Positions 1 to 9,278 of a stretch of DNA of 52,228 bases are shown here, piece after piece. Position numbers and translations under genes: made by a program. The stretch covers positions 1 to 52,228 of the forward strand of contig MPMT01000030.1 in assembly GCA_002238645.1 (NCBI GenBank), given 5' to 3'. Under the pieces are notes generated by a model. The model was not told the DNA's origin and did no database searches. It was given only the letters and a program-made list of their open reading frames with translations. Source of the DNA: Alphaproteobacteria bacterium bin52 (lineage in GTDB: Bacteria > Pseudomonadota > Alphaproteobacteria > Thalassobaculales > Thalassobaculaceae). Position 1 is the first letter of the stretch. Each line of letters starts with the position of its first letter.

Positions 1-193
1 TCCCCCGCATGACCTCGATATAGGCCCGGCACAGGAGTTTCACGGCGCGGAACGGCAGGCTGTAGAGCAGCGCGGCCGCAAGACCGGCGGCAACGGCCAG
101 AAGCGATGCCAGCGCGCAGATATAGACTGTCGCCCACAATCCCGACAGCAACAGAGGGCCGTAGCGAAACACGATGTCGATGTCGAACGACAT
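1..193 (-). CDS. Amino-acid ABC transporter permease, N-terminal part (cut by window edge)
   Basis: The visible 64 residues read inward from an ATG at 193 and run off the left edge. They start MSFDIDIVFRYGPLLLSGLW, followed by a hydrophobic segment rich in Leu and Ala. This is the usual N-terminus of HisM/GlnP-type permeases that import polar amino acids across the inner membrane. The gene begins 17 bp after the stop of a second permease (211-870) and lies downstream of a family 3 binding protein, so the three form one transporter operon. The ATPase subunit is not in the window and presumably follows to the left. The substrate cannot be told from this fragment. Confidence 0.85.
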   Translation of the reverse strand, partial: MSFDIDIVFRYGPLLLSGLWATVYICALASLLAVAAGLAAALLYSLPFRAVKLLCRAYIEVMRG

Positions 194-210
194 GGCTTTT
201 CCCGACCCGA

Positions 211-870
211 CTAGTACGCCGCCACGGCCGCGTGGCGTTTCTCGAACCAGGCCCCGGCGCGGGCCAGGACCAGGTTCATGGCAAGGTAGATGGCCGCCGC
301 GATCAAGTAGGTTTCCAAAGGCCGGTAGGTGACGGAGACCACCTGCTGGCTGGTGCGCATGAGTTCGGTCACTGCGATCACCGAGATCAGAGACGAGTTC
401 TTGAGGATGCTGATCGTCTCGTTGACAAGCGCCGGCAGAACCAGACGCATCATCTGCGGAATGAGAATTCTGACCCTGATGGCCAGGAGTCCGATCCCGA
501 GCATGCGCGCGGCCTCGACCTGCCCGGACGGGATGGACAGCAGGCCGCCCCGGAAAATCTCGGCCTGAAACGCTGCCGTGTTCATGGTCAGTGCGATGAT
601 GGCCGCGGCGATCGGCGGAACGTCCAGGCCGATCGCCGGCAGCAGGTAGAAGACGATCAGGAGCTGCACCAGGATAGGCGTGCCCCGCCAGAAGCTCCGG
701 TAGGCGGCCGAAGCCCGCCGGATCGTCCGGTTCCGCGAGATCAGGCCGAAACTGAGCCAGAGCCCAAGGATCATGCCGGCGGCGATGCAGACCGCCGAGA
801 CCATGGCGGTCATCGCCGCCCCCACGAGGAAGGCGTTGTAGTGGTTCGAGATGACGCCGAGAAAGTCCAC
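211..870 (-). CDS. Amino-acid ABC transporter permease (HisM/GlnP family)
   Basis: A 219-residue inner-membrane permease with several hydrophobic segments (around residues 18-42, 60-80, 85-105 and 185-205). The central stretch FWRGTPILVQLLIVFYLLPA contains the family motif in which 'RGTP' precedes a hydrophobic helix. The segment after it, with AFQAEIFRGG and IPSGQVEAARMLG, is the EAA loop that docks the ATPase. The start is a GTG at 870. The gene follows the binding-protein gene by 98 bp and precedes a second permease by 17 bp, the normal two-permease layout for polar amino-acid importers. The function is secure at family level; the substrate is unknown. Confidence 0.92.
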   Translation of the reverse strand: MDFLGVISNHYNAFLVGAAMTAMVSAVCIAAGMILGLWLSFGLISRNRTIRRASAAYRSFWRGTPILVQLLIVFYLLPAIGLDVPPIAAAIIALTMNTAAFQAEIFRGGLLSIPSGQVEAARMLGIGLLAIRVRILIPQMMRLVLPALVNETISILKNSSLISVIAVTELMRTSQQVVSVTYRPLETYLIAAAIYLAMNLVLARAGAWFEKRHAAVAAY

Positions 871-968
871 CGACGAGACCTGTCAACCGCCGTCGCCGTC
901 AGCCGGACAACGCCCGCGCTCCCGACCGCCCGGCCGGCGGCGACGATCTGGCGGTCGATGGCGGGAGT

Positions 969-1829
969 CTAGTTTTGCGGCACCGGCAGCTTGTCGGCCG
1001 GCAGGTCCATGGGCCCGCCGAACCATTTCTTTTGCAACGCGGTCAGCACGCCCGACTTGTTCAGCGCAGCGATCTGCTTGTCCATGAACGCGGCCAGCGA
1101 AGCGCTTTCTGCATCCTTGCGCCCGGCCCAGCTGAAATACTTCTTGGGACCGAACGTCGGCAGCACCATTTCGAACGTGTCCGGCCGCTTGCGAACCAGA
1201 TCGAGCAGGTTCGGCAGGCTGTTGCAGACGGCGGCGATCCGCCCGGCCGCGAGATCGGCGAAGGCCTCGTTGAAATCGACGTATGTCTTGATTTCCTTGA
1301 CACCCTTGCCCGAACTCGCGAGCCCCTTGGCAAAAGCCTGAAGGGCCTGCAGCTGCGCCGAGCCTGCCTGCGAGCCGACGGTATGGCCGGCGATGTCCTC
1401 CGGCCCCTTGATCGAAGCGTCGCCCTTGCGCTTGACCAGCGCCATGGTCGCGTCGGCGATCGGCAGACTGAGCGCGTACTTCGCATAACGCTCCTTGGTG
1501 ACGGTCACGGATGTCACGACATAGTCGAACTTCGCAGCGGCCAGGCCGGGAAGGATACCCTGCCAAGGTAGATCGAGCCGCTTCAGCTTGACCCCCGGCA
1601 ACGCCTTCATGACGTGCACCATGATATCCGTCGAATAGCCGACGATCTTGCCGTCCTCGACGAACTCGAAGGGCGGGAACCGTGCCTCGGTTCCAACGAT
1701 GAACTCGCCCCGCTTCTTGATCTCGGCCAGGAGATCCGCATTGGCGGGTCCGCCGGAGAAGGCGAGGCACACTGCGATGGTCGCCCCGAATGCGACCGCA
1801 CACGCTCGGTTCAATGAGGCAAACATCAT
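969..1829 (-). CDS. Family 3 solute-binding protein of an amino-acid ABC transporter
   Basis: A 286-residue periplasmic protein with a clear signal peptide (about residues 1-31, hydrophobic core then Ala-Asn-Ala). The mature part starts with LLAEIKKRGEFIVGTEARF, typical of SBP_bac_3 proteins. Further family marks are FPPFEF, the DYVV..VTVTKERYAKYALS segment, and a C-terminal LQKKWFGG. It captures a small polar substrate, probably an amino acid or organic cation, and passes it to the two permeases downstream. Two adjacent ATG codons (1829, 1826) both follow an AGAAGGA ribosome site. The AT-rich stretch upstream is a likely promoter zone. An agmatinase lies on the other side of the gap, but nothing shows that the two share a substrate. 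Confidence 0.92.
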   Translation of the reverse strand: MMFASLNRACAVAFGATIAVCLAFSGGPANADLLAEIKKRGEFIVGTEARFPPFEFVEDGKIVGYSTDIMVHVMKALPGVKLKRLDLPWQGILPGLAAAKFDYVVTSVTVTKERYAKYALSLPIADATMALVKRKGDASIKGPEDIAGHTVGSQAGSAQLQALQAFAKGLASSGKGVKEIKTYVDFNEAFADLAAGRIAAVCNSLPNLLDLVRKRPDTFEMVLPTFGPKKYFSWAGRKDAESASLAAFMDKQIAALNKSGVLTALQKKWFGGPMDLPADKLPVPQN

Positions 1830-2484
1830 GATCCTTCTTCATGTATATTGCACTGAGTGAAATGACATATCACAATATGAAAGCATAGTGAAGCTGCAAA
1901 TGGGCTGGACGTCGATGACTGACCTTGTCTGTAAAGATCGGCACACCCGGCGGAGCCGGGACGCTTCCCGGCAAGGAAATGTTGATTCGTTTGCCATCGG
2001 GAGCGCCGGTTGCAACGCAGGAGAAGGTGACCGGACGCAGGCCGGCCCCGCATCGTCGTTTTCCTCATGTACGGGCAGGTCGCAACTGCGGTCCCGCTGG
2101 CGAATCCCCGATCGTGCCTGTCGACACCGTCCAGAACCGGTTCGGCGCAGTAGCAGCGTTGCGCGGAGTCGATCCACGGTCGGCGTGCGGAGCGGCGGAC
2201 TGCATCGTCGGCCCGGACATGCGCGACGAGAGCAGGCTCCTTCGCTGAGTCGATGGGCTTCGTTTTCCGGATTCCGACAGCACGTACCGAACGCGCCTCC
2301 GGCCCGAAGCGGTGCGGCCGTCAGGCGGCCTGACAGCCGGACGCATAGTCGACGAAGGCGCCCGGGCAAGTCCCGCGCGATCCCAAACGGGACGGCTCAG
2401 GCGGTTCTCGTAGAAACCATTTCGACGGAACGGCCAGGCGTCGCTATCCGGTAGGATTCCGCCAGTAAATCTGGAGTTCCCGCC
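1830..2484. other. 655 bp divergent intergenic region without a recognisable gene
   Basis: This gap separates the divergent transporter operon and agmatinase gene. Reading frames across it are rich in Arg, Pro and Ser and resemble no protein I know, so I call none. The first 70 bases (1830-1900) are much more AT-rich than the rest and contain short palindromic words such as CACTGAGTG at 1851-1859. That is a plausible place for the promoter and operator of the transporter operon. The remainder is ordinary high-GC sequence. A GGAG ribosome site sits just before the agmatinase ATG. Confidence 0.5.
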
Positions 2485-3489
2485 ATGACATCAAGCAGCA
2501 GACGTTCAGGGCTCACGCTCGGCCGGCCGTTCGTCGGCATTCCCTCGTTCCTCCGTGCGCCGATCGCAACGGACCTCGATGCGCCCGACGCCGACATCGC
2601 GGTCTTCGGCGTGCCCTTCGACGAAGGATCGCCCTTCCTCGCCGGCTCGCGCATGGGGCCGCGCGCGATCCGCGAGCATTCGCTGCGCTTCGCCGCCCCG
2701 GACGCCGGGTTCTACGACCCGGAGACCGGACGCACCTACCTCGCGTACGAAATGGCGAACAGGACCATCGCCGATGTCGGCGATGTCGACGTCTGGCCGA
2801 CCGACGTGAATAGCACGTTCGACAATGCCACCGACCTGACCAAGGCGATCCTCTCCGCCGGGGCGTTGCCGGTGATGCTCGGCGGCGATCATTCGGTGAC
2901 CTATCCGGTCGTACGCGGCTACGAGGACGAGGCGCCGCTGCACGTCATCCACTTCGACGCCCATATCGACTACGCACCGTTCATCCACGATCTGCGCTTC
3001 ACCAACATGCACCCGTTCCGGAACATCGCTCCGTTGGAGCATGTGCTGAGCCTCACCCAGGTCGGGATCCGCAGCCTGCGTAGCGCCGAGTCCGAGATCG
3101 TCGATTCGATCGACGACGGCAACCGCGTGATGACCATGGGCGAGTTCCACAACGTCGGCCCGCAAGGCGTCGCCGGAGTGCTGCCGCGCGATGCGCGAAC
3201 CTACGTGAGCATCGACATCGACGTGCTCGACCCGCCGCTGATACCGGGCTGCGTGTCGGCCGAACCCAACGGGATGAGCTACGCGGAACTCCGTGACACG
3301 CTTGCCGCCATTGCGGACCACTGCACCCTGGTCGGGTTCGATCTCGTCGCGGTCAATCCGACCCTGGACGTGCGAACCGGCGTCACCTCCTACCTCGCCG
3401 CGCACACGGTGCTGGAGTTCCTCGGCAACATCTGCCGCCAGGCGCGCTGGGAACGGCACCGCGAGGCCCGTGCCGCGGCGCGCAGCTGA
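2485..3489 (+). CDS. speB: Agmatinase / ureohydrolase family protein
   Basis: A 334-residue manganese ureohydrolase. The three family motifs are intact: GGDHSVTYP (H136), HFDAHIDY (D158, H160, D162) and SIDIDVLDP (D244, D246). Together they supply the six ligands of the binuclear Mn centre known from E. coli SpeB. Agmatinase hydrolyses agmatine to putrescine and urea. Related subfamilies act on guanidinobutyrate, guanidinopropionate or similar guanidino compounds, and the sequence alone does not separate these. The ATG at 2485 follows a GGAG ribosome site. The gene stands alone on the plus strand, divergent from an amino-acid-type ABC importer and convergent with an ATPase gene. Confidence 0.88.
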   Translation: MTSSSRRSGLTLGRPFVGIPSFLRAPIATDLDAPDADIAVFGVPFDEGSPFLAGSRMGPRAIREHSLRFAAPDAGFYDPETGRTYLAYEMANRTIADVGDVDVWPTDVNSTFDNATDLTKAILSAGALPVMLGGDHSVTYPVVRGYEDEAPLHVIHFDAHIDYAPFIHDLRFTNMHPFRNIAPLEHVLSLTQVGIRSLRSAESEIVDSIDDGNRVMTMGEFHNVGPQGVAGVLPRDARTYVSIDIDVLDPPLIPGCVSAEPNGMSYAELRDTLAAIADHCTLVGFDLVAVNPTLDVRTGVTSYLAAHTVLEFLGNICRQARWERHREARAAARS

Positions 3490-3552
3490 CCGGTCGCGGC
3501 GCCCGCGTCCGTCTCATGGGGACACCGAGGGAACCGGCGGCCTGCCGCCCGG

Positions 3553-5013
3553 TCAGGAGTCCGGGACCGACCCGGCCGCGCGGAATTCGAGCGGCAAACT
3601 CAACTGCGCGTTCAGCGGTGGTTGCAGGTCAACCAGCAGCATCGAGACGTCGGACGCATGCTTCGACCCGTCAAGCCTTGCGCGCCAGGTCCCTTTCAGC
3701 GGATCACAGCGCAGGACACTGACCGGACCTGAATCCCTGCGCACGAGCACTTCCCTGGCCAGCAGCACGTCATCCTCGTTCTGAAGCCGGAGAAAGTACG
3801 GAGAGTAGGTTGCCAGTATGACCTGGCGCATCGCGTTTCCGTTTCCCGGTTCCTCGCCGGCATCCACTGCGAGATCGCGCACCAGGCTTGCGACGGCACC
3901 CAGTCGTCCAGGGTGAATGCCACCTTCCGGTTCTTCGATGCACAACAGCCTCCCCGCTCCCGGATCCTCCGCCAGTATCGCGAGGGCAAGGAACCGCAAT
4001 GTCCCGTCCGAAATCCCGCTTGCCGGGAAGTGCCGGCCGTCCCGGTCCGTGATCGACAGACCAAGGAGCTGGAGGGCCTCGTCGCGAATGACATCGACAC
4101 GGTTAACGGGAACCAGTTCCCGCAGTCGCGACGAAATGGTCGCGATGACGTCGCGGTCGCCGGTTTCCCCGCTGTCCTTCAAGCGGCAGAGCGCCGCGGC
4201 CAGGTGCGCTCCGTTATCGGAAACGGTGTCAGGGTCACGGCCCGGGCGATCCGGACGGCGCATGGCGCCCGGTTCCAGGGACAGGAGGCGCCAGCCCTGC
4301 ATCTCCCGCCGCGCGGCCAGGATGGTCGGGGTTACAACGGTCGTGGTTGTCCCGACAATTGTTCGCGGCGCGTGGCGGGCCGGCGCCCCGTGTCCGAGCC
4401 CCGTGGAACCGCCGTCCTGGTGAACGACGATCTCGGCCCCCGTGCTGTTGCTCCGTTCGGTCGAAATGTACCCTGCTCTCGAACGCCTTTCGTTGTGGAC
4501 CACCCGGTCCCGAAACCCGGACCTGGAGTGTGGGAAACGCAGTCTTTTCGCGGCATCACCCTTGCGGATCTGGCGCAGGGACTCCGAGCGGAGTTCCATG
4601 TCCGGGTACCGGCCGCGATCGTTCGGAACACCGGTTCCTCGCCCGATCTCGATCTCGTAGCGCAGGAAGGTGGACGTGGCCGATCCGGGGCGACCGAAAT
4701 CGTCGCAAACCTGCCGCTCCACCAGCATCTCGGCGGCAATCCGGAACGAGTGCCTCTGCACGGAACCGCTGCGAAAAAACAGGTCGCCAGGACAGCCGGG
4801 GTTTCCGGCGCCGGTGCGAACGGCAGCCGCCGCCTCGACGATCGGCCTGTCCGCCAGAAGTGACAGGAAACGGATGGCGTCGAACATGTTCGACTTTCCG
4901 ATCCCGTTCGGTCCGGCGATGCAGGTGAGCGGGCCAAAATCGACCGCGAATTCGACCAGGTTCTTGAAACCGTCCACTTCAAGACGGGTCAGCATGGCGA
5001 TCTGTCCGGCCAT
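3553..5013 (-). CDS. AAA family ATPase, RecF/OLD-like (AAA_15/AAA_21)
   Basis: A 486-residue ABC-class ATPase of the RecF/SMC-like fold. The N-terminus has the typical LTRLEVDGFKNL strand, then Walker A GPNGIGKSN at about residues 34-42. The C-terminal half has the signature SGISDGTLRFLAL, Walker B LLCIEEPEGGIHP and a D-loop/switch region ATYSPYFL. The middle (about 150-260) is low in recognisable motifs. No nuclease (TOPRIM) domain is present, so it is not a full OLD nuclease, and no partner gene adjoins it. Such solitary ATPases are often annotated as predicted ATPases or as defence proteins; here neither role can be shown. It converges with the agmatinase gene, 63 bp apart. Confidence 0.8.
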   Translation of the reverse strand: MAGQIAMLTRLEVDGFKNLVEFAVDFGPLTCIAGPNGIGKSNMFDAIRFLSLLADRPIVEAAAAVRTGAGNPGCPGDLFFRSGSVQRHSFRIAAEMLVERQVCDDFGRPGSATSTFLRYEIEIGRGTGVPNDRGRYPDMELRSESLRQIRKGDAAKRLRFPHSRSGFRDRVVHNERRSRAGYISTERSNSTGAEIVVHQDGGSTGLGHGAPARHAPRTIVGTTTTVVTPTILAARREMQGWRLLSLEPGAMRRPDRPGRDPDTVSDNGAHLAAALCRLKDSGETGDRDVIATISSRLRELVPVNRVDVIRDEALQLLGLSITDRDGRHFPASGISDGTLRFLALAILAEDPGAGRLLCIEEPEGGIHPGRLGAVASLVRDLAVDAGEEPGNGNAMRQVILATYSPYFLRLQNEDDVLLAREVLVRRDSGPVSVLRCDPLKGTWRARLDGSKHASDVSMLLVDLQPPLNAQLSLPLEFRAAGSVPDS

Positions 5014-5485
5014 CCGTTGCGCGCGGCACCCCGCGCCGATGGAGTACCGCCATCTCAGTCGGACACTATGGCGGGAAGGACCTCAGGATAGCAAGCAACA
5101 GCCCTTCCACAGGTACAGCTGGCGGGGAGCCACCGGAGGTGGCCCGTTGATCCCGGCACCGGTGACTGAGCGGAGTGTCTCGCAGCACCTGCGCAGCAGG
5201 ACGGTGCGGCAGGGACAGTCTTCTGCCGACGGCCGCATTCTTGCAGACAATCTGCGGCGACGTCATGGTGGTGGCCGGTCCCCGGTCCACTGTCACTGGC
5301 CGTCACGGTCATCGGGAGGCGCCATCCGCGCCGGAACTTGACGCGTCCGGCCCTTGCCGCTAGCGTGCGGCCGCTTCGGTCCGGCTCGTCCGTCAGGGAC
5401 GCGCGGAGCGAGCCATCCTACATTCGGCCATTTCGCATCCCGGCAGAAACGGCCGGCGGCGACGCGGCAACCGGAGAGTCACTGC
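5014..5485. other. 472 bp intergenic region between the ATPase gene and ffh
   Basis: This divergent gap holds a perfect 6 bp stem with a 3-base loop at 5129-5143 (GCCACC-GGA-GGTGGC) and, nearer ffh, a promoter-like pair of hexamers listed separately. I looked for the conserved SRP RNA core here because it can lie near ffh, and did not find it on either strand. The short frames on both strands have no protein character. Confidence 0.5.
5338..5366 (+). promoter_or_regulatory. Putative promoter of the ffh-rpsP-trmD-rplS operon
   Basis: TTGACG (5338-5343) and TAGCGT (5361-5366) are separated by exactly 17 bases, the spacing of a primary-sigma-factor promoter. The -35 matches five of six consensus bases, the -10 only three. 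It would give a leader of about 110 bases before the ffh GTG. Position and spacing support it; no transcript data are available. Confidence 0.5.
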
Positions 5486-6943
5486 GTGTTCGAAACCCTC
5501 ACCGAACGTCTCGGCACCGCTTTCGACCGGTTGACCCGGCGTGGCGCCCTGCAGGAGGCCGACGTGACGGAGGCGCTGCGTGAGGTCCGGGTGGCGCTGC
5601 TTGACGCCGACGTCGCCCTGGAGGTGGTGCGCCCGTTCATCCGCCAGGTCCGCGAACGGGCGGTCGGGCAGGAGGTGTTCCGGTCGATCACTCCGGGCCA
5701 GCAGGTCATCAAGATCGTCCACGACACCCTGGTCGAGACCCTGGGGTCCGAGACGTCCGCGATCGACCTGAACGCGGTTCCACCGCAGCCGATCCTGATG
5801 GTCGGGCTGCAGGGCAGCGGCAAGACCACGACCACCGCCAAGCTCGCGAAACGGCTGTCAGGGGGCGACCCGAGAAAGGTGCTGATGGCGTCACTCGACG
5901 TCTCGCGCCCGGCCGCACTCGAACAGCTGCAGATACTCGGCGAACAGTGCGGCGTCGAGACGCTTCCCAATGCCGCCGGCGAGACCGCGGAATCGATCGC
6001 GCGGCGCGCGATGACCGCGGCGCGGCTGCGCGGCTACGACATCGTGCTGCTCGACACCGCCGGGCGGGTCTCGATCGACGGGGAGCTGATGGCCGAGGCG
6101 CGTCGGATCCGCGATGCGGTCAACCCGGTGGAAACCCTGCTGGTTGCCGATGCCATGACCGGGCAGGACGCAGTCAACACCGCACGCAACTTCAACGAAC
6201 AGGTCGGCGTGACCGGCATCGTGCTCACCCGCATGGATGGTGACGCACGCGGCGGTGCGGCGCTCTCGATGCGGGCCGTGACCGGCGTGCCGGTCAAGCT
6301 GGTCGGGGTCGGCGAACAGCTCGACGCGCTGGAGGAATTCCATCCCGAGCGGGTGGCGGGACGCATCCTCGGCATGGGCGACGTGGTCAGCCTGGTCGAA
6401 AAGGCTCAGCAGGTGGTCGAGGAGGAGGAAGCCCAGCGCCTCGTCAGCCGGATGGCCCAGGGCCGGTTCGATCTCGAGGACATGCTGGCGCACTACCGCC
6501 AGCTTGCCAACATGGGCGGCATCGGCGGCATTCTCGGCATGCTGCCCGGGATCGGCAAGATCAGGAAGCAGCTCGACAGTGCCGGAATCGATGACCGGGC
6601 CATGCGCCACAAGCAGGCGATCATCCTGTCGATGACCCGGCAGGAACGGCAGTCGCCGCGTCTGCTGAACGCATCGCGCAAGCGGCGGATCGCCCGGGGG
6701 TCGGGACGGACCCTGCCCGAGGTCAACCGCGTGCTGAAGGAACACATGGAAATCGCCCGGGCCATGAAGCGCATGGGCAAGATGGGACTGATGCAGAAAC
6801 TGTCCACGCTCACGGGGGGCAGCGAGCCGACCCCGGACATGCTGGCGCAGATGGGTCAGGTCCTGGGCCGGCACCAGCAGCCGGCCGGTCATCTCGCCCT
6901 GCAGGGACGGCGGGCAGGCAGGCGTCGGCAGGGCAGAAGATAG
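5486..6943 (+). CDS. ffh: Signal recognition particle protein Ffh
   Basis: A 485-residue GTPase that binds SRP RNA and signal sequences and delivers ribosomes to FtsY at the membrane. The N domain starts [15 protein letters not shown]. The G domain has [14 protein letters not shown] (about 107-120), the DTAGR motif and [10 protein letters not shown]. The methionine-rich M domain follows ([24 protein letters not shown], then a Met-rich helix). The frame is open upstream to 5354, but the homologous N-terminus begins at the GTG at 5486, preceded by GGAGA, so I use that start. It is the first gene of the operon leading into rpsP, as is usual in alphaproteobacteria. The C-terminal tail after the M domain is Arg/Gly-rich. 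Confidence 0.96.
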   Translation: MFETLTERLGTAFDRLTRRGALQEADVTEALREVRVALLDADVALEVVRPFIRQVRERAVGQEVFRSITPGQQVIKIVHDTLVETLGSETSAIDLNAVPPQPILMVGLQGSGKTTTTAKLAKRLSGGDPRKVLMASLDVSRPAALEQLQILGEQCGVETLPNAAGETAESIARRAMTAARLRGYDIVLLDTAGRVSIDGELMAEARRIRDAVNPVETLLVADAMTGQDAVNTARNFNEQVGVTGIVLTRMDGDARGGAALSMRAVTGVPVKLVGVGEQLDALEEFHPERVAGRILGMGDVVSLVEKAQQVVEEEEAQRLVSRMAQGRFDLEDMLAHYRQLANMGGIGGILGMLPGIGKIRKQLDSAGIDDRAMRHKQAIILSMTRQERQSPRLLNASRKRRIARGSGRTLPEVNRVLKEHMEIARAMKRMGKMGLMQKLSTLTGGSEPTPDMLAQMGQVLGRHQQPAGHLALQGRRAGRRRQGRR

Positions 6944-6972
6944 GCGCACGCGAACGCGCAAGGAGCACAGGA

Positions 6973-7305
6973 ATGGCATTGAGAATTCGCCTGGCACGGG
7001 GTGGTGCCAAGAAACGCCCGTTCTACCGGATCGTCGTGGCGGAAAACACCGCGCCGCGCGACGGCCGGTTCGTCGAGAAGGTCGGGACCTACAACCCGAT
7101 GGTTCCGAAGGAGCACCCCGACCGGCTTAGGGTCGACGAGGATCGGATCCGGCACTGGCTGTCTGTCGGCGCCAAGCCCACCGACCGGGTGCACAAGTTC
7201 CTGGGCGAACTCGGGCTGATGCCGGCCTTCGATGTCCGTCCCCAGCCGACGAAGTCGGCACCCGGCAAGAAGCGGGCGGAACGTGAAGCGGCGGCCGCCG
7301 CCTGA
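6973..7305 (+). CDS. rpsP: 30S ribosomal protein S16
   Basis: A 110-residue ribosomal protein. The S16 signature is clear from the first residue: [20 protein letters not shown], then [20 protein letters not shown] and a [14 protein letters not shown] segment. The last 25 residues are a basic, Ala-rich tail, common in alphaproteobacterial S16. An AAGGAG ribosome site lies before the ATG. The 3' end overlaps the chosen start of rimM, consistent with translational coupling in the ffh-rpsP-rimM-trmD operon. Confidence 0.97.
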   Translation: MALRIRLARGGAKKRPFYRIVVAENTAPRDGRFVEKVGTYNPMVPKEHPDRLRVDEDRIRHWLSVGAKPTDRVHKFLGELGLMPAFDVRPQPTKSAPGKKRAEREAAAAA

Positions 7306-7840
7306 ACTCCCACACTCCCGCCAGGACGTGTGCCTGGGGGTGATTGCCGGCGCGCACGGGGTTGCCGGCCTGGTGCGGGTGCAGAGCTTTGCCGGAAAGG
7401 CGGAGGATATCGCCGCCTACGGACCGCTCCACGATGTGGCCGGCACCCGCTACAGCCTCGAGGTGATCGGCCGTTCCCGCGGTCAGCTGCTGGTTCGTAT
7501 CGCCGGGGTGGGCGACCGCGACGCGGCGACGGCCCTGCGGGGAACACGCCTGCATGTCCCGCGCAGCGTGCTTCCCGCACCCGGTGACGGCGAGTACTAC
7601 CACACCGATCTGATCGGGCTGCACGTCGAACTCCGGGACGGCTCGCCGGTCGGTGTGGTTGCGTCGGTCCACAACTTCGGCGCCGGCGACCTGGTCGATG
7701 TCCGGCTTGCCGGCTCGCGCCGTACCGTGCTCCTGCCCTTCGACGCGGCGACCGTGCTCGAGGTCGATCTCGAGGCGGGCAGCATGGTGGTGGATCCGAT
7801 GCCGGGCCTGCTCGACAACCACGCGGAGGGCAACCGGTGA
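7283..7840 (+). CDS. rimM: Ribosome maturation factor RimM
   Basis: A 185-residue assembly factor that binds S19 and helps mature the 16S head domain. The N-terminal RimM barrel begins [20 protein letters not shown] and contains [10 protein letters not shown]. The C-terminal PRC barrel has [11 protein letters not shown]..., [16 protein letters not shown] and [18 protein letters not shown]. Start: a GTG at 7283 overlaps the rpsP end and follows a GGGCGGA stretch. A later GTG at 7328 would give a version starting directly at the conserved domain. The stop shares four bases (GTGA) with the trmD start. Confidence 0.93.
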   Translation: MKRRPPPELPHSRQDVCLGVIAGAHGVAGLVRVQSFAGKAEDIAAYGPLHDVAGTRYSLEVIGRSRGQLLVRIAGVGDRDAATALRGTRLHVPRSVLPAPGDGEYYHTDLIGLHVELRDGSPVGVVASVHNFGAGDLVDVRLAGSRRTVLLPFDAATVLEVDLEAGSMVVDPMPGLLDNHAEGNR

Positions 7841-8568
7841 GCACGGGTGAACCGGCCTGGCTGGCGACGGTGCTCACCCTGTTCCCGGGCATGTTTCCCA
7901 GCCCGCTCGCGCTGTCGCTTGCCGGCAAGGCGCTCGACGCCGGGACATGGAACCTCGAGGTCCTCAACATCCGCGACTTCGCGCGCGACCGGCGCGGTAC
8001 GGTCGACGATGCACCCTTCGGCGGCGGGGCCGGAATGGTGTTGCGGCCCGATGTTGTCGATGCCGCGCTGGCGGCGGTCGACGGACGTCCCGGCCGGCGG
8101 GTGTATCTCACGCCGCGCGGCCGGCGCTTCGACCAGGCGATGGCACGCCGCTGGGCCGGCGAACCCGGCGTGGTCCTGCTGTGCGGGCGCTACGAGGGTC
8201 TCGACCAGCGGGTGATCGACGCCCGCGGGCTTGAGGAGGTCAGTCTCGGCGACTTCGTGCTCTCGGGCGGAGAGCCGGCGGCACTCGCCATGCTCGACGC
8301 CTGCGTCAGGCTGCTGCCCGGGGTGGTGGGAGCAGACGACGGGCTCGAGGAGGAGAGTTTCGAGAACGACCTTCTCGAGTATCCGCTCTATACCCAGCCG
8401 CGATGCTGGAACGACATGGAGGTCCCCGAGGTGCTGTTCTCGGGCCACCACGCCCGGATCCGCGCGTGGCGCCGGGACCAGGCCGAGCGGGCGACACGCG
8501 AGCGCAGGCCCGACCTGTGGGCACGCCGGATCGGCGCCCGCCCGCGCGGGAGCGGCAGCGACGTGTGA
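7837..8568 (+). CDS. trmD: tRNA (guanine-N1)-methyltransferase TrmD
   Basis: A 243-residue SPOUT methyltransferase that makes m1G37 in tRNAs and prevents frameshifting. The knot region is well conserved: [48 protein letters not shown] and a C-terminal [21 protein letters not shown]. The GTG start at 7837 overlaps the rimM stop by four bases. Unlike many genomes, a gap of about 280 bp follows before rplS. Confidence 0.97.
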   Translation: MSTGEPAWLATVLTLFPGMFPSPLALSLAGKALDAGTWNLEVLNIRDFARDRRGTVDDAPFGGGAGMVLRPDVVDAALAAVDGRPGRRVYLTPRGRRFDQAMARRWAGEPGVVLLCGRYEGLDQRVIDARGLEEVSLGDFVLSGGEPAALAMLDACVRLLPGVVGADDGLEEESFENDLLEYPLYTQPRCWNDMEVPEVLFSGHHARIRAWRRDQAERATRERRPDLWARRIGARPRGSGSDV

Positions 8569-8760
8569 GACCGGCGCTCGCGGACCGCCGGCGCCGACGC
8601 AAGACACTGGACATTCGCGGCGTTGCGCGCGATAAGCGCGGCTTTGCTGGCGACCATGGTCCGGGCATTCGTGTTGGCGCCGCCACACGGGCCCTGCCCG
8701 GCGTGCATGCGAGGAACCGGCAACAGGACGAGGAGCGAACGGCAGCGCCGGCGTGGCGGG

Positions 8761-8777
8761 GTTGTCGCGCCGACAAC
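8761..8777. promoter_or_regulatory. Perfect palindrome upstream of rplS
   Basis: GTTGTCG and CGACAAC flank a CGC spacer, giving 7 bp arms. It lies in the trmD-rplS gap (8569-8851), 75 bp before the rplS start. It could be an operator or a leader hairpin for rplS; no poly-T follows, so it is not a classic terminator. The rest of the gap shows no gene. Confidence 0.45.
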
Positions 8778-8851
8778 AGGTCCGGTGTGATAGGCTCGCC
8801 GCCACGCGGCGATCGCGCCGCCCAGGCCGGGCAGTCAGAAGGGGACCGAGA

Positions 8852-9247
8852 GTGAACATCGTGCAGCAGATCAGCCAGGAACAGGTCGAGCGGCTCAGTG
8901 CACAGCGTCCGGTTCCGGTGTTCGGCCCGGGAGACACGCTCCGGGTTCACGTCAAGGTGGTGGAAGGTTCGCGCGAACGCGTCCAGGTATTCGAGGGCGT
9001 CTGCATCGCGCGCAAGTCGGACTCGATCAACTCCAACTTCACCGTGCGCAAGATCTCCTACGGTGAGGGGGTCGAGCGGGTTTTTCCGCTGCATTCGCCG
9101 CGGATTGCCGACATCGAGGTAGTCCGTCGCGGCCGCGTGCGCCGGGCCAAGCTCTACTACCTGCGCTCCCGACGCGGCAAGGCAGCCCGTATCCCGGAGA
9201 AGGTGACCCGGACCGGCCGGACCCGCCGCGGCGCGGCGAGGGACTAA
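8852..9247 (+). CDS. rplS: 50S ribosomal protein L19
   Basis: A 131-residue ribosomal protein at the 30S-50S interface. Family marks: [50 protein letters not shown] and [20 protein letters not shown]. The frame is open further upstream, but the conserved sequence begins at the GTG at 8852, which follows an AAGGGGA ribosome site. The C-terminal tail is basic. leuC follows after only 31 bp. Confidence 0.96.
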   Translation: MNIVQQISQEQVERLSAQRPVPVFGPGDTLRVHVKVVEGSRERVQVFEGVCIARKSDSINSNFTVRKISYGEGVERVFPLHSPRIADIEVVRRGRVRRAKLYYLRSRRGKAARIPEKVTRTGRTRRGAARD

Positions 9248-9278
9248 TCACGAGGACAACCGGGCAGGAGCACGCGCA

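Noticed and set aside
1888..2454. A 188-codon plus-strand frame before the agmatinase
   Set aside because: Composition is dominated by Arg, Ser and Pro, there is no motif, and equally long frames exist on the other strand.
5050..5240. Possible SRP (4.5S) RNA gene near ffh
   Set aside because: The conserved GGAAGG/AGCAGCC core and its pairing could not be found on either strand.
8762..8796. TTGTCG ... TAGGCT promoter before rplS
   Set aside because: The spacing between hexamers is 23 bases, too long for a normal promoter; the TTGTCG is better explained as part of the palindrome.
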